Shown here one piece after another: positions 16,971 to 24,880 of a DNA stretch of 53,086 nucleotides. The DNA lies in the NCBI GenBank assembly GCA_910588875.1, contig CAJURT010000023.1, positions 1 through 53,086 on the forward strand, in the 5' to 3' direction. The notes beneath the pieces are model-generated. The model was not told the DNA's origin. It made no database searches and saw only the letters and a program-made list of their open reading frames with translations. The stretch is from an uncultured Lachnospiraceae bacterium (GTDB taxonomy: Bacteria; Bacillota; Clostridia; Lachnospirales; Lachnospiraceae). The position numbers and the translations under genes are program-made. Each line of letters starts with the position of its first letter. Position 1 is the first letter of the stretch.

Positions 16971-16999
16971 AAAAAAAACGGTATCTCACAGATACCGTT
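16971..16999 (-). terminator. Terminator overlapping the xre-like stop codon
   Basis: AACGGTATCT (16977-16986) and AGATACCGTT (16990-16999) pair around a 3-nt loop, followed on the minus strand by T (16971-16976). The upstream arm codes for the last residues (KRYL) and stop of the Xre-type regulator. Confidence 0.85.
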
Positions 17000-17333
17000 T
17001 CAATGTTGCCAGGACATGCCAGAGCGCCTTCCTCTGCGCCCGGTCCATCCGTTCTAAGTTTTCTATAATGGCCACAATATCCTCACTGGCGGCACTTTGC
17101 ATTTTCAGGGCAGTTTCCACAGGGTTTTCCTCTTCTTCCTCCTCACAGTAGCCTAAAACACAGTCTGTGGACACATGGAAATATTTTGCCAGATTAATCA
17201 GTACATCTACCTGGATTTTGCTTCTGTCACGTTCCATCCGGCTAATCACCTGTTGGGAAAGCCCTATTTCCTCACCTAACACCTTCTGGGAAATATTTCT
17301 CTGCTTTCGCAACTGCCTGATATTACTTCTCAT
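16986..17333 (-). CDS. Small Xre-family HTH regulator
   Basis: A 115-residue protein. Residues 5-60 form a Cro/C1-type helix-turn-helix (LRKQRNISQKVLGEEIGLSQ, then QVISRMERDRSKI). It continues with VDVLINLAKYFHVSTDCVLGY, typical of Xre regulators. An acidic CEEEEEENP linker leads to a helical C-terminal tail ending in a Lys/Arg-rich segment. The start follows GGAGGG by 11 nt. There is no phage or toxin partner next to it. The target is unknown; the secreted MBL gene upstream on the same strand is a neighbour but separated by about 200 bp. Confidence 0.88.
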   Translation of the reverse strand: MRSNIRQLRKQRNISQKVLGEEIGLSQQVISRMERDRSKIQVDVLINLAKYFHVSTDCVLGYCEEEEEENPVETALKMQSAASEDIVAIIENLERMDRAQRKALWHVLATLKRYL

Positions 17334-17535
17334 AATTGTTAGATCCCTCCGTCTGCTTCCATTTTAACAAAGTAAACGCAGAGATTAACTCATATATAAA
17401 GTATTTGCACTCACGAAATCCGTATTTCGGCAAACTTAGCGTTTTTTCTTACTTCCACGATATTATATCGTCCTGATTTTTCCTCCAGGTTGTATCCTGT
17501 TGTATCATATGCTGCCATGTGAGGAAATACCGGGA

Positions 17536-18828
17536 TTAGCGGATTACCTGATCCCCGTCCTTTGTGCAATAGTGCCTCTGTACATTCAAATGCGTCATCC
17601 ATCCTTTGGTCTCTGATGTACGGTACCGGCTGCCCACACTGTCCCACAGCCACTGGGGAGTAGGCCACAGGCAGATGCTGGGATTCACTGCTTTATAAAA
17701 CGCCTCATCCACCCCGTTCTGGCCGTGATGGGCCATCTGGACAATATCCGATTTCAGCCCTTCCGCGCCCACTTCCGACAGAAGGCGCCTTCCGCCCTCC
17801 TCAGCCATGTCGCCAAGGAAAAGAACCGATTTCCCGTTTACCCAGATTTTGTATACAATGCCTGCATTATTCCCCTTATCCTGGGATGCCTCATACCGGT
17901 CATTCATCACCTGGATTGTCACATCGTCCACCTGGATCGTCTGCCCCCGGCTCACTGTATTTAACATGGTATCCGGCAAGCCGGAAAAGCTTCCGATGAT
18001 CGCATGGGCCATGGTCTGCTCTGTAGGGTCGTTTGACGTATACCACTCCGGCGCTGCAAAAGAGTAGTAGATCCCGTCGATCTGAATCCCGGACTGCACC
18101 CCTGCCGCCTCATCCTGCAAAATCTTATAGAGAGCCCCCACATGGTCCCCATGGGGATGGGTAAGCAGCCATGCCGCCACATGGCTTCCTCTGGCCTGGA
18201 TCTGGCTGCGCAGGTAATCCCCGTCCGCCCCCAATCCCCCATCTACCACTATCAGCTTCCCCTGGCTGGTCTGCAGGATCGCCGACAGCATCTGGCTGTC
18301 ACTCTGGGAACGGAGCAGCGTCAGCGTTGCACCACCTAAGATCATATCCTGGGGGGAAACTTCCTTCTCCCCCTCCGTCACTATATTCCCATATATGGAG
18401 GGGCCTGTGCCGCCGCGGGAACTGCCCTGCCCGGCCACCACCATGCTGCTGCCTTTTCCCTGGTCTGCCTGCTTCGCCTGGGCTGCAGGGTTTCCCTGCC
18501 CTCCGGGATCTGCCTGGCTCCCCGGATTCCCCTGGCTTATGGGATTTGCCTGGACCGCCGTGCTTCCCTGACCATCGCCCGTCCCGTCAGGGGACTGCAG
18601 CCGCGCCACTTCGGTTGCCATATATTCCGTGAAAAAAAATCCGCTCTTCTTTATCGGAATCTCACCTGTGCCCTTGGCAAGGTCCGTTCCCTGCCCGGCC
18701 AGTTCTGCCCCATACCTGTCTGCCTTATCCGAATCTTCTCCCGGTGCATGCAGCACCGCTGCCACAAAAAGCCCGGTTACCAGCAATCCGCAAAACCAAC
18801 GTCCCTGTCCTATCCGCCTCATTACCAT
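17536..18828 (-). CDS. Secreted metallo-beta-lactamase-fold hydrolase (ComEC/Rec2 C-terminal-like)
   Basis: A 430-residue protein. An N-terminal hydrophobic segment (residues 11-27) looks like a signal peptide or membrane anchor. Residues about 90-145 are a Gln/Gly/Pro/Asn-rich linker with loose repeats. The MBL domain follows from about residue 168: the metal motif HPHGDH is at 224-229, a later Asp is in LFLGDMAEEG and a His pair is in AHHGQNG. The ending CTKDGDQVIR matches related secreted MBL proteins of clostridia, so it looks complete. Substrate is unknown; relatives of the ComEC MBL domain act on nucleic acid or phosphodiesters. The start at 18828 follows AGGAG by 8 nt. Confidence 0.88.
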   Translation of the reverse strand: MVMRRIGQGRWFCGLLVTGLFVAAVLHAPGEDSDKADRYGAELAGQGTDLAKGTGEIPIKKSGFFFTEYMATEVARLQSPDGTGDGQGSTAVQANPISQGNPGSQADPGGQGNPAAQAKQADQGKGSSMVVAGQGSSRGGTGPSIYGNIVTEGEKEVSPQDMILGGATLTLLRSQSDSQMLSAILQTSQGKLIVVDGGLGADGDYLRSQIQARGSHVAAWLLTHPHGDHVGALYKILQDEAAGVQSGIQIDGIYYSFAAPEWYTSNDPTEQTMAHAIIGSFSGLPDTMLNTVSRGQTIQVDDVTIQVMNDRYEASQDKGNNAGIVYKIWVNGKSVLFLGDMAEEGGRRLLSEVGAEGLKSDIVQMAHHGQNGVDEAFYKAVNPSICLWPTPQWLWDSVGSRYRTSETKGWMTHLNVQRHYCTKDGDQVIR

Positions 18829-18935
18829 CTGCCTCTCTCTCCTAAATTAATACAACCGTTATTTTACCAGAGACCAGAAATTTTGAATACCACTTTCATA
18901 GAATCGTCAGAAAATCGTCATATTTATTTTCCCTC

Positions 18936-18964
18936 TTGAAATTTCTGTCCATCTGTGCTATCAT
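18936..18964 (+). promoter_or_regulatory. Sigma-A promoter for BCCT transporter
   Basis: TTGAAA (18936-18941), 17-bp spacer, TATCAT (18959-18964) on the plus strand, about 60 bp before the start codon. Confidence 0.7.
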
Positions 18965-19026
18965 CTGTTCAATAGTTAATGATTTCCTATTTTTTTGAAC
19001 AAACTCTTGGCAGGAGGATTACTGAC

Positions 19027-20568
19027 ATGAAAAACCAACCATCACCGCAGTCTCTTATCAAACAGCTGGATCTGTTCACCACCCTGATCCCCTTTGTCTG
19101 CATCGCCGCCCTCTGCGTCCTTTTTGTGCTGTTTCCAGAAGGCTCCTCCCAAATCCTGGAAAAAATCCGTTTTTTCCTGGGAGACCAAATGGGAAGCTAC
19201 TACCTGCTGATCGGCCTGGGAATCTTCCTCTGCTCTTTATACCTCGCATTTTCCCGTTATGGCGCCATACGCCTGGGAGGAGAAAAACAGCCGCAATATT
19301 CCGGCTTCCGCTGGGGATCCATGATGTTTACTGCAGGCCTTGCCGCTGATATCCTGTTCTACTCCTGCTGTGAATGGCTGATCTATGCCTCCGATCCCCA
19401 TGTGGCAGAAATGGGAGCGCTCCACGACTGGGCTGCCACCTATCCGTTATTCCACTGGGGCCCAATCCCCTGGGGCTTTTATCTGGTGCTGGCCGTGGCC
19501 TTTGGCTTTATGCTGCATGTGCGCAAACGCCATAAACAGAAATATTCTGAGGCCTGCAGGGCCCTGCTGGGCCGCCATGTGGACGGCTGGGCCGGACGGC
19601 TGATTGATCTGGTTGCCGTATTTGCGCTGCTGGCCGGCACTGCCACCACCTTCTCCCTGGCCACGCCCCTCCTGGCTATAGCGGTCAGCCGCCTGACCGG
19701 CATTGCCGCAACCACTACCCTGACCATTGTAATCCTGGCTGTGGTCTGCTGCATTTATACCTGCTCCGTATATTTTGGCATGAAGGGGATCCAGCGGTCA
19801 GCCGCCTGCTGCAGCTATCTGTTTTTCCTGCTGCTGGCCTACGTGTTTTTCTTTGGGGGGGAAAGCCGTTTTATTGTGGAAACGGGAATCACTTCCCTGG
19901 GGCTTCTTGCCCAGAATTTCATTACTCTTTCCACCTGGACAGACTCGCTCAGGGTCTCTTCCTTCCCCCAGGCCATGACGATCTTCTACTGGGCTTACTG
20001 GATGGTGTGGTGTGTGGCAGCACCATTTTTCATTGGAGCCATCAGCAAAGGGCGCACCATCCGGCAGACCATCCTGGGCGGATATTTCTGGGGGCTGGCA
20101 GGCACCTTCACCTCCTTTATCATCCTTGGGAACTATGGGCTGGGGATGCAGATGCACGGACGGCTGGATTCTTTGTCCGCCTACCAGGCTGGCAGCGGTT
20201 CCAACAATGCCCTTTACACCTCCATCATTTCCATCCTGGAACAGCTGCCCCTCTCCGGTTTTGTGATGGTTCTTCTGGTTGTGTGCATGATTACCTTTTA
20301 CTCCACCTCCTTCGATTCCATCACCTTAGTTGCTGCCTCCTATTCCTATCAGGAACTTAAGCACGACGAGGATCCCGACCGGCGCCTCAAGCTGTTCTGG
20401 GCAATCTTCCTGATCCTGATGCCCATTGCCCTGATCTTCTCTGAGAAATCCATGGCAAACCTGCAGTCCGTATCCATTATCGCTGCATTTCCCGTGGGCA
20501 TCATCATGATCCTGATTATTGTAAGCTTTTTTAAGGATGCCAACCTATATTTAAAGGAGGGGAAATAA
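19027..20568 (+). CDS. BCCT-family betaine/choline/carnitine-type transporter
   Basis: A 513-residue membrane protein with about 12 membrane segments. The family core is seen in FRWGSMMFTAGLAADILFY, the Trp-rich HWGPIPWGFYLVL segment, and MTIFYWAYWMVW followed by ISKGRTIRQTI. The last is the BCCT signature region around helix 8, which lines the aromatic substrate box. It would import a quaternary amine such as betaine, choline or carnitine. The start at 19027 (MKNQPSPQS) follows AGGAGG by about 9 nt. It is transcribed alone. No choline or carnitine catabolic genes are in the window, so an osmoprotectant role is only one possibility. Confidence 0.93.
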   Translation: MKNQPSPQSLIKQLDLFTTLIPFVCIAALCVLFVLFPEGSSQILEKIRFFLGDQMGSYYLLIGLGIFLCSLYLAFSRYGAIRLGGEKQPQYSGFRWGSMMFTAGLAADILFYSCCEWLIYASDPHVAEMGALHDWAATYPLFHWGPIPWGFYLVLAVAFGFMLHVRKRHKQKYSEACRALLGRHVDGWAGRLIDLVAVFALLAGTATTFSLATPLLAIAVSRLTGIAATTTLTIVILAVVCCIYTCSVYFGMKGIQRSAACCSYLFFLLLAYVFFFGGESRFIVETGITSLGLLAQNFITLSTWTDSLRVSSFPQAMTIFYWAYWMVWCVAAPFFIGAISKGRTIRQTILGGYFWGLAGTFTSFIILGNYGLGMQMHGRLDSLSAYQAGSGSNNALYTSIISILEQLPLSGFVMVLLVVCMITFYSTSFDSITLVAASYSYQELKHDEDPDRRLKLFWAIFLILMPIALIFSEKSMANLQSVSIIAAFPVGIIMILIIVSFFKDANLYLKEGK

Positions 20569-20577
20569 TCCCCTCCT
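20555..20577. terminator. Convergent hairpin between BCCT and CcdA-thioredoxin genes
   Basis: AGGAGGGG (20555-20562) and CCCCTCCT (20570-20577) pair around a 7-nt loop and cover the BCCT stop codon. There is no long T tract, so as an intrinsic terminator it is moderate at best. Confidence 0.55.
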
Positions 20578-20578
20578 G

Positions 20579-21982
20579 CTATTTCCTCTTCCCTTCCATG
20601 GTCTGGCGGATAATGCTCTCCATCATATCCATGGTCAGCTGGCCGCTGATATATCCAAAAATATTCCCGTCCCGGTCAATCATGAACGTAGTGGGGAAGG
20701 CACGGATCCCATAGCTGTAAAACAGTTCCCCCGATGTGTCCATCAAAACAGGATACGTATAACCGTTCTCCTCCAGGAAGGAACGGATTCCTTCTTCATC
20801 CTTCTCCTGACCCATCCCAGGCGCCGCCACCCCAAGGACAATCAGGGCTTCCTCTCCCTCCCTGCTATAATCCTCATAAAGCTTCTGGATATCAGGCATC
20901 TCCCCACGGCATGGGGGACACCATGTGGCCCAAAAATTCAAAAAGATTGTCTTTCCCTTATAATCCTCCAGCCGGTGGGTATTGCCATACTGATCCTGTA
21001 ATTCAAAATCCACAGCCGGCGGGAGGCTGTTCCCTTCAGCCCGGGAAGCGTCCTCGTTTTCACTCCCGGCGCCTGAACTGCCACCCTCTCCTTCCTGCTT
21101 CCCTGCCCCTGAGGCATCTTCTCTTTCCTGTCCCTCCTCCAGGGCATCCCTGTCCTCCTGCTTTTTCCCATCCAGGGCATCCTCTGCTTCCTGTTCCGCT
21201 GCCGCCGGGGTTTCCCCGGAATTCTGCTGCCCCGCTGCCTGGGGCATTTGGGAAATGCCGGATAAATACCCTGTCACATCATTCATCTTCCCGGTGAACA
21301 TCATAAATCCCATCAGTACCAGGAGCACACCTCCAAGCTTCACGGTATATTGCACGAAACTCCGGTATTTCCTGAAAACTTCCAGAAGGGATGTGGTAAA
21401 AAATCCCACTGCCAGAAACGGCAGCACAAATCCCAGGGTATATACCCCGATCAGCACAAATCCCATAGACCTTGTGGATGCCGATGCCGCCATCAGAAGC
21501 ACCCCGGCCAAAGCCGGCCCCACACAGGGCGTCCAGGCAAAGCTGAAGGTAAACCCCATCAGCAGTGCCGTAACCGGCGACATTGCCAGTGCATCTGCCC
21601 GGAAGGGCAGCCTGTGTTCCTTCTCCAGCACCTGGGAGGAGCCAAAAAGCCCCAGCTGATATAGCCCGAAGGCCATAACCAGGATCCCTCCGATCCGGGC
21701 AAACATCATCTGCCCGGACAAAAACAGCTTCCCTGCCGCCGAAACACCAAGGCCTAAGACAAAGAAGGCAAAGCTGACCCCTGCCACAAAGCACAAGGTA
21801 TGGACGGCAACCTTACTTTGTTGATAATGGATACGCCCATCCTCTCCCCTCACACCAGTCCCCCCGGACAGATACCCCATATAAAGAGGTAAAAGCGGCA
21901 GCACACAGGGTGAGAAAAAGCTTAACAGCCCCTGGAAAAACACTGTGATTGCCGGAACCCCTGTATCAAGTGAAAAGCCCAT
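20579..21982 (-). CDS. CcdA-type membrane thiol reductase fused to a TlpA/ResA-like thioredoxin domain
   Basis: A 467-residue fusion. The first ~230 residues form a six-helix CcdA/DsbD-type domain with the redox cysteines in FFSPCVLPLLPLYMGYL and WTPCVGPALAGVL. An acidic, repetitive linker (about residues 240-310, rich in Glu, Asp, Gly and Lys) follows. The C-terminal part is a TlpA-like thioredoxin fold with FWATWCPPCRGEM as active site and the cis-Pro in AFPTTFMIDRDG. Electrons would pass from cytoplasmic thioredoxin across the membrane to the outside CPPC domain. It is one base past the larE stop at the end of the lar run, which may hint at keeping a thiol-rich process reduced (inference). 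Confidence 0.93.
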   Translation of the reverse strand: MGFSLDTGVPAITVFFQGLLSFFSPCVLPLLPLYMGYLSGGTGVRGEDGRIHYQQSKVAVHTLCFVAGVSFAFFVLGLGVSAAGKLFLSGQMMFARIGGILVMAFGLYQLGLFGSSQVLEKEHRLPFRADALAMSPVTALLMGFTFSFAWTPCVGPALAGVLLMAASASTRSMGFVLIGVYTLGFVLPFLAVGFFTTSLLEVFRKYRSFVQYTVKLGGVLLVLMGFMMFTGKMNDVTGYLSGISQMPQAAGQQNSGETPAAAEQEAEDALDGKKQEDRDALEEGQEREDASGAGKQEGEGGSSGAGSENEDASRAEGNSLPPAVDFELQDQYGNTHRLEDYKGKTIFLNFWATWCPPCRGEMPDIQKLYEDYSREGEEALIVLGVAAPGMGQEKDEEGIRSFLEENGYTYPVLMDTSGELFYSYGIRAFPTTFMIDRDGNIFGYISGQLTMDMMESIIRQTMEGKRK

Positions 21983-21983
21983 C

Positions 21984-22835
21984 CTATTCTATCCTCCCTA
22001 CATTTACATCAATATCCATACTTCCGGAACGAAATCCCTCCAGATCCAGGGTCACGTAATCAAATCCCAGGGCTTTTAAATACCCGGTTATCCCCTCCCT
22101 CATTTCCGCCACCCCCATAATCTGTGCCAGATCCACCTCCAGGCGCACTACATTTCCGTGGAGGCGCAGCCGGATATTGCCTGCAATCCTTTCCCGCAGG
22201 TATTCCTCCCCTTTTGCAATCCGGTCCAGCACCTCATAATCAATCTCCTGCCCATATGGGATCCTCGTTGCCATACAGGGGGTGGAGGGCCTTGAGGCCA
22301 CAGAAATGCCATAAAAAGCCGCCATCTTCTTCACCTCTTCCTTGGTGATATGAAGTTCGGCCAGGGGGCTGGCTATCCCCAATTCCTTCAGGGCACGGAT
22401 CCCCGGCCGGTACACATGCATATCATCTTCATTTGTCCCGTCCACCACCGCCTGGATCCCCCTGGCTGCCGCAAATTCTTTCAAATTCCGGAACAGGTGG
22501 CGCTTGCACAGATAACACCGGTCCACAGGGTTGCTTCGGATCTCCTGCTGTTCCAATTCATCCACCCTGATAACCTGGTGGATCCCTCCCAGTTCCCCTG
22601 CCACCCGCCTGGCAATCTCCAGGTCGCAGGATGGATGGAGGCGGCTGTCAAATGTCACGGCATACACCTGGCCTTCGGCACATTTGGCCGCATCTGCCGC
22701 TGCCTTTAACAGCAATGCGGAATCCACGCCGCCGGAAAATGCCAGGCAGATACCCCCGGAGGATATCCGGGCAAAATATTGTTCCAGTTCTTCCAACTTT
22801 CTTTCTGTTTGGCCTCTGCCCATAGGGTTTTTCAT
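21984..22835 (-). CDS. larE: LarE, sulfur transferase for nickel-pincer nucleotide synthesis
   Basis: A 283-residue PP-loop ATPase (SGGVDS at 34-39) that puts sulfur onto pyridinium biscarboxylate mononucleotide. Cys187 in STPCMATRIP aligns with the sacrificial Cys of Lactiplantibacillus LarE. There is also a CYLC pair (Cys107/Cys110) in PVDRCYLCKRHLF. The three cysteines together match the LarE subtype that binds a [4Fe-4S] cluster and can work catalytically instead of losing its own sulfur (family knowledge; assignment here is inference). The start overlaps the larC stop by 4 bp (ATGA). Confidence 0.94.
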   Translation of the reverse strand: MKNPMGRGQTERKLEELEQYFARISSGGICLAFSGGVDSALLLKAAADAAKCAEGQVYAVTFDSRLHPSCDLEIARRVAGELGGIHQVIRVDELEQQEIRSNPVDRCYLCKRHLFRNLKEFAAARGIQAVVDGTNEDDMHVYRPGIRALKELGIASPLAELHITKEEVKKMAAFYGISVASRPSTPCMATRIPYGQEIDYEVLDRIAKGEEYLRERIAGNIRLRLHGNVVRLEVDLAQIMGVAEMREGITGYLKALGFDYVTLDLEGFRSGSMDIDVNVGRIE

Positions 22836-24115
22836 CCTTTCAGGATTTCCTTACCGAATTGTGACACCGCCTGCTCCCTTACCGCACAATAAACACTCTG
22901 GAAATCCAGCCCGGTATCTTTACTGATTCTTCGGATACTTTCATATTCCGGGTAGCAAAAAACCGTATCCTTGTGACAGCACACCTTAACCTCTGCGGTG
23001 CCATATTTTGTCTCTACTGTTTTTGCTTCCCGTTCCAACACGGTTCTTTCCACCGGATACCGCCGGATCCCAATGGTAGTAGTCTGCGTAAGCAGGATAT
23101 CCTCCAGCAATTCCCTCTCTGCCTCCCCGCAAAGCAGGGAAAGCTGGTAGGCCGGACGGTTTTTTTTCATAAATATGGGCGTGTACCAGACATCCTTGGC
23201 CCCTGCTTCCATCAGCAGTTCCATGGCAAAACCCAGCATCTCCCCGGTCCCGTCATCCACATTTGTCTCCAGGATCCATTTAGTATTTCTCTCTTCCGGA
23301 TCCTCCTCTGCTTCCAGGAGCATTGCCCGCAGTACATTTGCCTGACGGAATGTCTTATTGCCTGCCCCCATGCCGATCCTTACCAACCGGCATTTAGCCG
23401 GAAGCCCCTCCCTGGTGCGCAGAGCCGCCGCAATCGCCGCACCGGTGGGTGTCACCATCTCCCCTACATTGTCCGTAAAGCGGATATCCAGCCCGCAGGC
23501 TGCCACAATATCGGCCGTAGCCGGAACCGGAACCGGAAGTATGCCGTGCTGGCAGCGGACGTGGCCATGGCCCTCCGAGAGAGGGGATACCGCCACCTCA
23601 TCAATCCCCAGGTTATCCACGCAGACTGCCACGCCCACAATATCAATGATAGAGTCAACCGCACCTACTTCATGGAAGTGAACCTGCTCTATCGGCAGCC
23701 CATGTGCCTTTGACTCGGCTTCCGCCACGATACGAAACATCTTCTTCGCCAGTTCCCTCACATGCCCGCCGGCATCCAGGCGGTCAATTATCCCGTACAC
23801 ATCATATAGGTTCCTATGGACATGGTCATCTCCGTGGCTGTGGCCTTCCCCGTGGGCATGGCTGTGCCCATGTCCTTCCCCGTGGCTGTGGCCATGCTCA
23901 TGGCTGTGGCCTTCCGTCTCCAAATGTACATCAAAGTCAAAGGCATCCAGCCCGCAAGTCTCCTTGCGCCCAAAATGCAGATGGTAGCCTTCCAGCCCCA
24001 TGCTGTCCAGGGCTTTTTCCAGCACCCCCCGGTCTGCCCCCAGATCCAAAAGGGCTCCCACCGCCATGTCGCCGCTTATTCCGGAATTGCACTCCAGATA
24101 AAGTATCTTTTTCAT
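22832..24115 (-). CDS. larC: LarC, nickel-inserting cyclometallase of the nickel-pincer cofactor
   Basis: A 427-residue protein beginning MKKILYLECNSGISGDM, the LarC N-terminus. A His-rich stretch at residues 70-100 (repeats of GHSHG and GHGHSH) should bind nickel. HFHEVGAVDSIIDIVG and LETNVDDGTGEMLGF are family motifs. In Lactiplantibacillus plantarum this protein is made as LarC1 plus LarC2 through a frameshift; here the whole product is one open frame. It overlaps larB and larE by 4 bp at each side, so the three are translationally coupled. Confidence 0.95.
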   Translation of the reverse strand: MKKILYLECNSGISGDMAVGALLDLGADRGVLEKALDSMGLEGYHLHFGRKETCGLDAFDFDVHLETEGHSHEHGHSHGEGHGHSHAHGEGHSHGDDHVHRNLYDVYGIIDRLDAGGHVRELAKKMFRIVAEAESKAHGLPIEQVHFHEVGAVDSIIDIVGVAVCVDNLGIDEVAVSPLSEGHGHVRCQHGILPVPVPATADIVAACGLDIRFTDNVGEMVTPTGAAIAAALRTREGLPAKCRLVRIGMGAGNKTFRQANVLRAMLLEAEEDPEERNTKWILETNVDDGTGEMLGFAMELLMEAGAKDVWYTPIFMKKNRPAYQLSLLCGEAERELLEDILLTQTTTIGIRRYPVERTVLEREAKTVETKYGTAEVKVCCHKDTVFCYPEYESIRRISKDTGLDFQSVYCAVREQAVSQFGKEILKG

Positions 24116-24858
24116 TTCTTCACCGCCAGTCTGTTTATTTGTGTCGCTATATATCCGGCACCATATCCATTGTCAATATTTACTACCGCGATTCCGTTTG
24201 CACAGGAATTAATCATCGTCAGCAGCGCCGAAAGCCCCTGGAAGGATGCCCCGTATCCCACTGAAGTGGGAACTGCAATCACCGGGCATTCCACCAATCC
24301 TGCCACAACGGTTCCCAGGGCGCCCTCCATGCCTGCCACCGCCACAATACAATTGGCCCCTGCCAGCCGTTCCCGGTTGGAAAGCAGACGGTGGATCCCG
24401 GCTACCCCAACATCATATATACGGTCAACCTGGCTCCCAAAATATTCTGCGGTCTGTGCCGCCTCCTCCGCTACCGGGATATCTGCGGTTCCCCCGGTAC
24501 AGACCACCACATTGCCCGCTCTTTCCTTCCCTTCCTTCTCGATCTTTAGAATCCGGGAAACCGGGTCATAGGTTGCCTGGGGGAGCTGTTCCTTCACCAG
24601 TTCATACTGTGCCATGCTGGCCCTCGTCCCCAGCACCTCCTGGTCCCGCTCATAAATCCGCCGGTAAATATCCACCAGATACCGGTCCGGCTTCCCCTGG
24701 CAAAATACAGTCTCCCCGAACCCGGTCCGCAGCTGCCGGTGGAAATCCAGTTTTGCATGCCCCAGATCTTCGTATGGCAGATTTTTCAGAATCTCCTCTG
24801 CCTCCAAAATCCCCAAGCGCCCGTCCTTCACCTGCAGCAGCAATTCTCCTACGTCCAT
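24112..24858 (-). CDS. larB: LarB, pyridinium-3,5-biscarboxylate mononucleotide synthase
   Basis: A 248-residue protein that carboxylates and hydrolyses nicotinic acid adenine dinucleotide, the first step of the nickel-pincer cofactor. The C-terminal half is related to PurE: TGGTADIPVAEEAAQTAEYF, YDVGVAGIHRLL, VAGMEGALGTVVAGLV and PTSVGYGASFQG. The start follows GGAGGG by 8 nt, 22 bp after the GLUG-protein stop, so lar expression probably depends on the upstream RND/GLUG transcript. No larA racemase gene is present in the window. Confidence 0.95.
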   Translation of the reverse strand: MDVGELLLQVKDGRLGILEAEEILKNLPYEDLGHAKLDFHRQLRTGFGETVFCQGKPDRYLVDIYRRIYERDQEVLGTRASMAQYELVKEQLPQATYDPVSRILKIEKEGKERAGNVVVCTGGTADIPVAEEAAQTAEYFGSQVDRIYDVGVAGIHRLLSNRERLAGANCIVAVAGMEGALGTVVAGLVECPVIAVPTSVGYGASFQGLSALLTMINSCANGIAVVNIDNGYGAGYIATQINRLAVKK

Positions 24859-24880
24859 CTATGTCCCTCCTTATCCCCAA

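Noticed and set aside
17411..17535. Short minus-strand frame after the secreted MBL gene, ending NIVEVRKNAKFAEIRIS
   Set aside because: Codon use is plausible, but there is no ribosome binding site, no family match that I recognise, and its longer form runs antisense-phase through the MBL gene.
23704..24264. Long plus-strand frame opposite larC with His-rich sequence
   Set aside because: It mirrors the codons of the His-rich segment of LarC on the other strand; the LarC frame has clear homology and start signals.
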